Assembly (NCBI GenBank): GCA_028689195.1
Contig: JAQTWR010000079.1
Coordinates: forward strand, 1 to 9,382
Origin: Anaerolineales bacterium
GTDB lineage: Bacteria; Chloroflexota; Anaerolineae; Anaerolineales; Villigracilaceae
Reading direction: 5' to 3'
Length of the DNA: 9,382 bases
In this document: in pieces, positions 1 to 6,184 of the stretch
Layout of the letters: each line of letters begins with the position of its first letter
How positions within the stretch are numbered: position 1 is the first letter of the stretch
Program-made: the position numbers and the translations under genes
Notes under the pieces: model-generated
What the model saw: only the letters and a program-made list of their open reading frames with translations
Database searches by the model: none
What the model was told of the DNA's origin: nothing

Positions 1-1
1 T

Positions 2-73
2 ATCCGTGCCAAACAGTTCCAAGCCGCACTGAGAGAAGATTACCCCCTCAAAGTCCTCGCAGCTGGCAATTAA
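2..73 (+). CDS. C-terminal end of an unidentified protein (partial)
   Basis: An open frame enters from the left edge in frame 2 and ends at TAA 71-73. It gives 23 residues ending AALREDYPLKVLAAGN. The amphipathic, unremarkable composition and the clean stop followed by AT-rich non-coding DNA make it look like the tail of a real + strand gene. The fragment is too short to assign a family, and no motif is visible. It could also be a chance open frame. No convincing hairpin terminator follows it; only T-rich stretches occur around 126-162. Confidence 0.45.
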   Translation: MRAKQFQAALREDYPLKVLAAGN

Positions 74-218
74 GATGCGATTGCCCTGAAATGAAACAGC
101 CATGCTTCAATCTTCGCATTTCACATTATTTTATGACTGTTTTTATCAGATTTATTTTTATCCGTAACTTCCTTGTGACGCCTGTGTTTCTAAAAAAAAT
201 AACAAAGAAGATATGTTT

Positions 219-247
219 GGTGACAAATACGTATTTCACCCCATAAT
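219..247 (+). promoter_or_regulatory. Putative promoter overlapped by an operator-like palindrome
   Basis: GTGACA at 220-225 and CATAAT at 242-247 each match five of six bases of the sigma-70 consensus boxes and are 16 bases apart. The -35 box and spacer lie inside an imperfect palindrome at 219-240, with arms GGTG and CACC around the perfect 12-mer AAATACGTATTT (225-236). A repressor bound here would block the promoter. The predicted transcript start, around 254, is only a few bases before the small ORF start at 260/266. The promoter may therefore serve the transporter at 690 through a long leader. Prediction by eye only. Confidence 0.35.
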
Positions 248-259
248 TGCGAGGCGTGA

Positions 260-589
260 TTGGGTATGAGTAAAAGGCTGTTTATTCCATTGGACGATTT
301 GCCTTTCTTTGAGGCGACATCATCGCGCGCATGGTCCCTGACAAAAAGTAAAGGGGCTGAAATTATCCCGCCGCGAATACCCAACCTCGCCGACAAAGAA
401 ACCAAACGCGCGACAAAAAAACATATTGAAACGCTGCCAGAAAAATTAGAGACCGTGGAATCGCGCGTCTCTTTTTTGATTCATAAAAAATCCATTATGT
501 GCGGCATCGCGGACTGGGCAGGCAGAATATTCACAAACGCAGGCGTTGCTGTTCTTCCCGCAAAAGGAGAGGCGAAAACAGGGAGATAA
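260..589 (+). CDS. Small hypothetical protein (109 aa), uncertain
   Basis: I do not recognise this ORF. It starts with TTG at 260 (GAGG at 251-254, five-base spacer) or ATG at 266 (eleven-base spacer) and ends at TAA 587-589. The product is basic and soluble, with no signal peptide or membrane segment. Its middle (about residues 45-75) is a charged Lys/Glu-rich stretch, KETKRATKKHIETLPEKLET, that could be helical. Residues 80-90 read MCGIADWAGRI, which superficially resembles the N-terminus of class II glutamine amidotransferases but lacks any following domain. It lies 100 bases upstream of the transporter on the same strand and could be a leader cistron of that operon. Against it being real: an unusual start, no known domain, and part of the sequence pairs with its own start region (see findings). 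It may equally be non-coding leader DNA. Confidence 0.35.
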   Translation: MGMSKRLFIPLDDLPFFEATSSRAWSLTKSKGAEIIPPRIPNLADKETKRATKKHIETLPEKLETVESRVSFLIHKKSIMCGIADWAGRIFTNAGVAVLPAKGEAKTGR

Positions 590-672
590 CTTTCACATCA
601 TTGGTCCGGCAGAAAATGGTATTCATATACCAGCAGTCGTAGCATTCTAAAAAAATCAAATTTAGATTGATC

Positions 673-680
673 AAAGGAGA
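673..680 (+). promoter_or_regulatory. Ribosome binding site of the MHS transporter
   Basis: AAAGGAGA lies nine bases before the ATG at 690. It is a near-ideal Shine-Dalgarno sequence and fixes the transporter start. The 590-689 gap otherwise contains only a weak TTGGTC (601-606) as a possible -35 box, and no convincing -10 box follows it. Confidence 0.75.
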
Positions 681-689
681 GATTTTCTC

Positions 690-2153
690 ATGGCTACAAA
701 ACCTGCAGAACAACCCGAAGAAAAAGCCCAAGGCTTGCCGCGAATTATTTTCGCCTCCGCAGCGGGAACAATGATCGAGTGGTACGATTTTTATATTTTT
801 GGCAGTCTCGCCTCAGTTATCGCGAGCAAATTTTATTCGACCGGCACGCCCATCGGCGATATGATCGCCTGGCTGGCGACGTTTGCGGTTGGCTTCATTG
901 TACGTCCCTTCGGCGCGATCGTATTTGGGCGCGTCGGCGACTTGATTGGTCGTAAATACACCTTCCTTGTCACCATGACATTAATGGGGCTTTGTACTTT
1001 TGCCGTAGGTCTCCTCCCAACCAGAGAAGTGCTTGGAGATTGGGCGGGCATCCTTCTTATTAGCCTGCGCATTCTACAAGGCTTGGCGCTCGGCGGCGAA
1101 TACGGCGGCGCGGCGACATACGTGGCGGAACACTCCCCGCACGACCGACGCGGCTTCTATACCAGTTGGATTCAAATCACCGCCACGCTGGGCTTATTCA
1201 TGTCTCTGGGCGTGATCTTGATCACCCGTAAAGCTCTGGGCGAAGAGGGATTCTCGGCATGGGGCTGGCGCGTTCCCTTCCTAATTTCTATTTTATTGGT
1301 TGGGCTTTCGTTGTGGATCCGCTACTCGCTGCGCGAATCCCCGATGTATGACAAGCTCAAGAAATCGGGCGGTATTTCCAAGAATCCGCTCAAAGAAAGT
1401 TTTGGCAACCCCTATAACCTCGGCTACGTTTTGCTTGCGCTCTTTGGCGCGACCATGGGACAGGGCGTTGTGTGGTACACGGGTCAGTTCTACGCCCTCT
1501 TCTATCTGCAAAAAATCTACGGCGTTGACCTCGTAGCCTCCAACATGATCATCGGCGGCGCGCTGCTCTTTGCAACTCCTTTCTTCGTCGTCTTCGGACA
1601 TCTCTCAGACAAGATCGGCAGAAAACAGATCATCCTTTGGGGCATGATTTTAGCGGTTCTTACATGGCTGCCAATCTACAGAGCCATGGAAGGTTATGCG
1701 CCGTTTATTAATTTCAACGCCGCCAAGGACGCAGTGAACACGGCAAATCCGGCTTATAGTCCCTTCATGCTTGGACTGTTCATCTTCATTCAGGTAATTT
1801 ATGTAACGATGGTCTATGGACCCATTGCGGCTTATCTTGTGGAACTCTTCCCCACCAAGATCCGCTACACTTCCATGTCCCTGCCCTATCACATTGGAAA
1901 CGGCGTATTCGGCGGCTTGGTTCCGATCATTGGCTTGTCCATGCTCGAGGCTGCCAAAGCAGGCTCCACAAGTTGGATGGCTCCGATTGCGGCGCCTTTC
2001 GGACATTATGCCGGTTTGCTGTACCCAATGTTGATCGCGGCAATCTGCGCGGTGGTCTGCTTCTGGAAAATGCCAGAAACCTATAAAGTGGACATCTCCT
2101 CAGACGCGTCTGTGGCTTCCATCGGAACTGGAAAAGTAACTTCCGGCGATTAG
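690..2153 (+). CDS. MFS transporter, MHS (metabolite:H+ symporter) family
   Basis: This is an inner-membrane proton symporter of 487 residues with twelve predicted membrane helices (roughly 22-46, 56-80, 91-109, 118-143, 157-178, 191-211, 246-272, 283-303, 312-329, 358-384, 398-420, 438-459). The MFS loop 2-3 motif is GRVGDLIGRKY (80-90), and its pseudo-repeat between helices 8 and 9 is GHLSDKIGRKQ (303-313). Typical MHS signatures are IEWYDFYIFG (29-38), LRILQGLALGGEYGGA (126-141), WGWRVPFLIS (191-200) and ELFPTKIRYT (385-394). The family includes ProP, KgtP and ShiA, and sequence alone does not give the substrate. Two acyl-CoA synthetases follow on the same strand, so I infer uptake of a short monocarboxylate such as acetate or propionate. 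The start is fixed by a strong ribosome binding site. A hairpin follows the stop, so coupling to the next gene may be partial. The family call is firm; the substrate is a guess. Confidence 0.93.
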   Translation: MATKPAEQPEEKAQGLPRIIFASAAGTMIEWYDFYIFGSLASVIASKFYSTGTPIGDMIAWLATFAVGFIVRPFGAIVFGRVGDLIGRKYTFLVTMTLMGLCTFAVGLLPTREVLGDWAGILLISLRILQGLALGGEYGGAATYVAEHSPHDRRGFYTSWIQITATLGLFMSLGVILITRKALGEEGFSAWGWRVPFLISILLVGLSLWIRYSLRESPMYDKLKKSGGISKNPLKESFGNPYNLGYVLLALFGATMGQGVVWYTGQFYALFYLQKIYGVDLVASNMIIGGALLFATPFFVVFGHLSDKIGRKQIILWGMILAVLTWLPIYRAMEGYAPFINFNAAKDAVNTANPAYSPFMLGLFIFIQVIYVTMVYGPIAAYLVELFPTKIRYTSMSLPYHIGNGVFGGLVPIIGLSMLEAAKAGSTSWMAPIAAPFGHYAGLLYPMLIAAICAVVCFWKMPETYKVDISSDASVASIGTGKVTSGD

Positions 2154-2175
2154 TTTTATGTAACTCATGGATAAT

Positions 2176-2220
2176 GGTGATAGCCGCTTCATGAAGCGGC
2201 TATCACCCGCATTTATTTTT
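2176..2220 (+). terminator. Hairpin with T-rich tail between transporter and first synthetase
   Basis: Positions 2176-2207 form a perfect 32-base palindrome (stem TGATAGCCGCTTC / GAAGCGGCTATCA with outer G-C pairs). It is followed after CGC by the T-rich run ATTTATTTTT (2211-2220). This fits a Rho-independent terminator or attenuator for the transporter transcript. The next gene's Shine-Dalgarno starts at 2221, so no promoter fits between the hairpin and acs-like gene 1. A GATAAT at 2170-2175 could be a -10 box, but I see no matching -35 box. The structure could instead stabilise the transporter mRNA 3' end. Confidence 0.6.
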
Positions 2221-2234
2221 CGGGAGACTATCAA

Positions 2235-4148
2235 ATGAATCTAACCAGTCCAATTGTCAATCGCTGGATACAGGACGGCAAGGACAATCCCGAAGCGTTC
2301 TGGGAACGCGCCGCAGAAGAACTGCACTGGTTCCGCACATGGGACAAAGTATTCGAGTGGGATTATCCGAACTTCAAATGGTTTGCGGGCGCGCAGACCA
2401 ATCTTTCGTATAACGCGCTCGACGCGCACGTCAAAAAAGGCTGGGGCGGGCATACCGCGCTAATCTACATGAACGAACGCGGCGAGAGGCGGCTCTTCAC
2501 TTATTCCAAACTTTTACACGACGTAGAAAAGATCGCGGCTTCGCTGCGCGGTATGGGACTCTCCAAAGGCGACCGCGTCACCGTCTACATGCCCACCTGC
2601 CCCGAAGCGATCATGCTCATGCTGGCGGTTGTCCGCATTGGCGCGATTCACTCGGTAGTGTTTGCGGGCTTCGGCGAAAAAGCGCTGGGCGACCGCGTGC
2701 AAGCGAGCGGCTCGCGGCTGGTCTTCACCGCAGATATTACCTACCGCAAAGGCAAAGACGTTACGCTAAAGAACATCGTGGACGGCGCGTTGGAACAGGT
2801 CGAGAACAGCGTCGAGCATGTAATCGTTTTGAAGCGCGGCGCGGAATCCATCCCGATGAAAAATCCGCGCGATATTTCCTGGGATGAATTTCTCGACCAT
2901 GCGGCGGGGCAATCGGGCGAGTGCGTCCCGATGGAAGCGAACGAACCCGCGTTCATCCTCGCCACTTCAGGCACAACCGCCAAACCCAAATTGGCGATTC
3001 ACACGCACGGCGGATACCAAGTCCACATTGCGAGCATGGCGCGCTGGGTCTTCGGACTCAAGCCGACGGACGTTTGGTGGTCAACCTCGGATATTGGCTG
3101 GATCGTGGGACATAGTTATATCGTCTACGCGCCGCTCATTGTCGGATGCACCACGCTGGCGTTTGAAGGCGCGCTCGACCACCCAAGTTCCGAATCAAAT
3201 TGGAAAGTCGCCATCGAAGAGTTTTCCGTCAGCGGCGTGTTTACCTCGCCGACGGCGGTGCGCTTGCTCATGCGTTACGGCGACCTGCCGTTGAATTCGG
3301 TCAACCACGATAACTTGGAACGAATCTTTTGCGCGGGCGAAGTATTGAACGCGCCCGCATGGGATTGGCTGCAAAACAAGATTCTCAAAAATCGCATTCC
3401 CGTTATTGACCACATGTGGCAAACCGAAACGGGCGGTCCGGTTTTCGGCAACCCGTACGGGCTTGGCATGTTGCCCATTAAAGCAGGCTCCGCGACCATT
3501 CCGCTGCCGGGCATCGAAGTGGAAGTGATGACGATGGAAGGCGAGCCGTGCGCTCCCAACGAAAAAGGGATCATGGTTATCAAGCGCCCCTTCCCCGGAT
3601 TGACTCCTGCGCTGTGGGGCGAGCCCGAACGATATGGGAACGATTATTGGAATAAGATTCCCAACGTCTATTACACAGGCGATTCCGCGCACATTGACGA
3701 CGACGGCTACGTCTGGTTCGCGGGACGCGCGGATGAAATCATCAAGATCGCGGGGCATCGCATCGGGACGATTGAAGTCGAAACCGCGTTCCTGACGCAT
3801 CCCGCAGTCGCAGAATCGGGCGTGGTCGGCAGACCCGATGAAATTCGCGGCGAAGTGATTTCCGCGTTTGTGCTGCTCAAAAACGGATTCAACGCGTCAG
3901 CCGAATTGAAAAAGGAATTACTCGACACAGTCCGCCACGAACTTGGACCCGTAGCGGTCATCGGCGAGTTGAATTTTGTCAGCATGTTGCCCAAGACGCG
4001 CAGCGGAAAGATTATGCGCCGCGTGCTGAAAGCCGTCACCATTGACAAAGAACCCGGCGACATCACCACCATCGAAGACGAAGGCTCGGTGACAGAAGCG
4101 CGTCAAGCGTGGCAGCAAATGAAGGAAGACCTGGCAAACAGCGCGTAA
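2235..4148 (+). CDS. AMP-forming acyl-CoA synthetase, propionyl-CoA synthetase (PrpE)-like
   Basis: This cytoplasmic enzyme converts a short carboxylate, ATP and CoA to acyl-CoA, AMP and PPi. Its 637 residues match the family length. There is an N-terminal ACAS_N segment (about 20-75), the adenylation P-loop TSGTTAKPK (244-252), WQTETGG (395-401), the hinge region GRADEIIKIAGHRIG (497-511), and PKTRSGK (586-592) with catalytic Lys592, the usual site of regulatory acetylation. Pocket residues differ from classical Acs. GWIVGHSY (288-295) has Val291 where Acs has Thr311, and CAGE (366-369) has Ala367 where Acs has Val386, while Trp395 (Acs Trp414) is kept. SDIGW-V-GHSYIVYAPL and the tail PGDITTIEDE also resemble PrpE. 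I infer that propionate or both propionate and acetate are used. CGGGAG at 2221-2226 supports the ATG. A generic 'acetate-CoA ligase' name remains possible. Confidence 0.9.
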   Translation: MNLTSPIVNRWIQDGKDNPEAFWERAAEELHWFRTWDKVFEWDYPNFKWFAGAQTNLSYNALDAHVKKGWGGHTALIYMNERGERRLFTYSKLLHDVEKIAASLRGMGLSKGDRVTVYMPTCPEAIMLMLAVVRIGAIHSVVFAGFGEKALGDRVQASGSRLVFTADITYRKGKDVTLKNIVDGALEQVENSVEHVIVLKRGAESIPMKNPRDISWDEFLDHAAGQSGECVPMEANEPAFILATSGTTAKPKLAIHTHGGYQVHIASMARWVFGLKPTDVWWSTSDIGWIVGHSYIVYAPLIVGCTTLAFEGALDHPSSESNWKVAIEEFSVSGVFTSPTAVRLLMRYGDLPLNSVNHDNLERIFCAGEVLNAPAWDWLQNKILKNRIPVIDHMWQTETGGPVFGNPYGLGMLPIKAGSATIPLPGIEVEVMTMEGEPCAPNEKGIMVIKRPFPGLTPALWGEPERYGNDYWNKIPNVYYTGDSAHIDDDGYVWFAGRADEIIKIAGHRIGTIEVETAFLTHPAVAESGVVGRPDEIRGEVISAFVLLKNGFNASAELKKELLDTVRHELGPVAVIGELNFVSMLPKTRSGKIMRRVLKAVTIDKEPGDITTIEDEGSVTEARQAWQQMKEDLANSA

Positions 4149-4221
4149 GAAACGCGGCGCGGCGCGCAAATCTACAAACCAAAGCGGATTGGATTAGAAT
4201 AGCCGCTAAGACATCAAACAT

Positions 4222-4227
4222 AGGAGG
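4222..4227 (+). promoter_or_regulatory. Consensus ribosome binding site of acs
   Basis: AGGAGG, the full consensus, lies five bases before ATG 4233, which predicts strong translation of the second synthetase. In the 84-base gap, TAGAAT (4195-4200) could be a -10 box, but only a poor -35 candidate (CTACAA, 4172-4177) precedes it. Cotranscription with the preceding gene is as likely as a separate promoter. Confidence 0.7.
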
Positions 4228-4232
4228 CTCGC

Positions 4233-6128
4233 ATGGCTAAGAAAAAAATGGAAGGCGAAGTTTATTATCCGTCGGAGGAAGTCGTCGCGCAGGCGCGTTT
4301 GAAGGATTGGGACGCCCTCGCGGAAAAAGCCGAAAAAGACCTGGAAGGTTTTTGGGCTGGCGAAGCCTCTGAATTGGAATGGTACAAAAAGTGGGATAAG
4401 GTTCTGGACGATTCCAACAAACCGTTCTTCAAATGGTTCGTGGGCGCAAAGACGAACATCGTCCACAATGCCGTTGACCGCCACCTCAAAACGCATCGCA
4501 AAAATCAACTCGCGTTGATCTGGGAATCGGAAGACGGCAAGCAGGAACGCACATTCTCATATTACTCGATGAACCGCGAAGTCTCGCGCATGGCAAACAT
4601 CATCAAATCCATGGGCGTGCAAAAAGGCGAGCGCGTTACCATTTACATGGGGCGCGTGCCTGAGATCGTCTTTGCGATGCTGGCTTGCGCCAAGATCGGC
4701 GCGATTCACTCGGTAGTGTTCGGCGGCTTTTCGGTGGACGCGCTGCAAGGGCGCATTGACGACAGCGCTTCAAAACTGGTCATCACCTGCGACGGCTCGT
4801 ATCAAAACGGAAAAATCGTCGAACTCAAAAACATTGTGGACGAATCCATCAAACGCTGCCCGTCCGTAGAAAACGTCATCGTCGTCAAACGCACAGGGCA
4901 GCCCGTCAATATGGAAGCGGGACGCGATCACTGGTATCACGATTTATGTTCGCTGCCCATCGCCAACGGAAAATGCCCGACGGAAGTTCTGGACGCGGAA
5001 GACCCGCTCTTCATCCTTTATACCTCCGGTTCGACGGGAAAGCCGAAAGCCATTCTGCACACGCACGGCGGCTACATGGTCGGCACATACTCCACGCTCA
5101 AATACGTCTTCGACGTGAAAGACGAGGATCGCTGGTGGTGTACCGCCGACCCGGGCTGGATTACGGGACATTCCTACATCGTATACGGACCCATGATCAA
5201 CGGCGCGACGTCCATGCTGTTTGAAGGCGGACCGACGTTCCCCTATCCGAATCGCTGGTGGCAGGTCGTCGAACGGTTTGGCATTACCATTTTCTACACC
5301 GCGCCGACCGCCATTCGCGGATTGATGCGATTTGGCGAAGCGTGGCCCAACAAGCACGACCTCTCCTCTTTGCGCCTGTTAGGCACGGTCGGCGAGCCGA
5401 TCAACCCAGAAGCGTGGAAGTGGTACTACCGCGTCATCGGCAAAGAGAAATGCCCCATCATTGATACATGGTGGCAGACCGAGACCGGCAACTTTATGAT
5501 TACGCCGACTCCTGTTGTGCCGCTGAAACCGGGTTCGGGTACGCGCCCCTTCTTCGGGCAAAAAGCCGAAATCGTGGACGAGCAAGGCGCCCCCGTCCCA
5601 GACGATACGGAAGGCTACCTCACCCTGTTGAATCCGTGGCCCGCGATGTTACGCACAATCTACGGCGACGACGAGCGCTATGTAAATCAATATTGGAGCA
5701 AATACCCCGGGCGTTACACCACAGGCGATTCAGCCAAGCGTGACGCGGACGGCTACTACTGGATCATCGGGCGCGTGGACGATGTGATTAAAGTATCGGG
5801 TCACAGACTCGGCACCGCAGAAGTAGAATCCGCGCTGGTGAGTCATCCCGCCGTTGCCGAAGCCGCCGCAATCGGTTTGCCGCATGAAGTCAAAGGACAA
5901 GCCATTTACACCTTTGTCATCCTGCGCTCAGGGTTCGCCCCCTCCGCCGATTTGGGCGAAGAATTGCGTCAGCATGTCTCCAAACACATGGGACCCATCG
6001 CGCGCCCCGAAGAAGTCAAATTCCTCGATAAGTTACCCAAGACCCGTTCGGGAAAAATCATGCGCCGCGTGTTGAAAGCCCGCGCGCAAGGCTTGCCCGA
6101 AGGCGATATTAGCACGCTGGAAGAGTAA
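4233..6128 (+). CDS. acs: Acetyl-CoA synthetase (AMP-forming), Acs
   Basis: This enzyme activates acetate to acetyl-CoA through an acetyl-AMP intermediate in the cytoplasm. It has 631 residues. The ACAS_N segment begins YYPSEEVV near residue 11. The P-loop is TSGSTGKPK (264-272), followed by HTHGGY. The acetate pocket is classical and even keeps Salmonella Acs numbering: GWITGHSY with Ile310 and Thr311, GTVGEP with Val386, and WWQTETG with Trp414. Then come YTTGDSA (495-501), GRVDDVIKVSGHRLG (513-527) and PKTRSGK (602-608) with catalytic Lys608, the predicted target of reversible lysine acetylation. Small oddities are Asn420 where WWQTETGG is common and a tail that ends soon after GDISTLEE, shorter than in many Acs proteins. 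It lies 84 bases after its paralog and ends at a strong terminator, so it is the last gene of the block. Function is well supported; some activity on propionate is possible. Confidence 0.95.
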   Translation: MAKKKMEGEVYYPSEEVVAQARLKDWDALAEKAEKDLEGFWAGEASELEWYKKWDKVLDDSNKPFFKWFVGAKTNIVHNAVDRHLKTHRKNQLALIWESEDGKQERTFSYYSMNREVSRMANIIKSMGVQKGERVTIYMGRVPEIVFAMLACAKIGAIHSVVFGGFSVDALQGRIDDSASKLVITCDGSYQNGKIVELKNIVDESIKRCPSVENVIVVKRTGQPVNMEAGRDHWYHDLCSLPIANGKCPTEVLDAEDPLFILYTSGSTGKPKAILHTHGGYMVGTYSTLKYVFDVKDEDRWWCTADPGWITGHSYIVYGPMINGATSMLFEGGPTFPYPNRWWQVVERFGITIFYTAPTAIRGLMRFGEAWPNKHDLSSLRLLGTVGEPINPEAWKWYYRVIGKEKCPIIDTWWQTETGNFMITPTPVVPLKPGSGTRPFFGQKAEIVDEQGAPVPDDTEGYLTLLNPWPAMLRTIYGDDERYVNQYWSKYPGRYTTGDSAKRDADGYYWIIGRVDDVIKVSGHRLGTAEVESALVSHPAVAEAAAIGLPHEVKGQAIYTFVILRSGFAPSADLGEELRQHVSKHMGPIARPEEVKFLDKLPKTRSGKIMRRVLKARAQGLPEGDISTLEE

Positions 6129-6144
6129 GAAACCGCAACAAGAA

Positions 6145-6184
6145 AAAACTCCGAGGTCGTAAAGCCTCGGAGTTTTGTTTTTTA
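6145..6184. terminator. Bidirectional Rho-independent terminator
   Basis: A perfect 12-bp stem, AAAACTCCGAGG (6145-6156) with CCTCGGAGTTTT (6165-6176), closes an eight-base loop (6157-6164). On the + strand TTTTGTTTTTTT follows; on the - strand the mirror reads TTTTTTCTTG. It sits between the convergent ends of acs (stop 6126-6128) and the formimidoyltransferase gene (stop 6182-6184) and can end both transcripts. Confidence 0.92.

Noticed and set aside
496..525. MCGIADWAG at the end of the small ORF resembles the N-terminal Cys of class II glutamine amidotransferases
   Set aside because: Only about 30 residues follow, with no further GATase motif, so the match is most likely chance.
601..631. 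Possible promoter for the transporter (TTGGTC and CATATA) and short inverted repeat GGTAT/ATACC
   Set aside because: The -10 match is poor and the five-base stem is too short to claim.
3195..3800. 201-residue - strand ORF inside the first synthetase gene
   Set aside because: It is antisense to conserved adenylation-domain sequence, and its protein has low-complexity Arg/His-rich composition with no motif. It is a shadow frame.
4172..4200. Promoter candidate between the two synthetases (CTACAA and TAGAAT)
   Set aside because: The -35 box is poor and cotranscription is equally plausible, so it is mentioned only within the ribosome-site entry.
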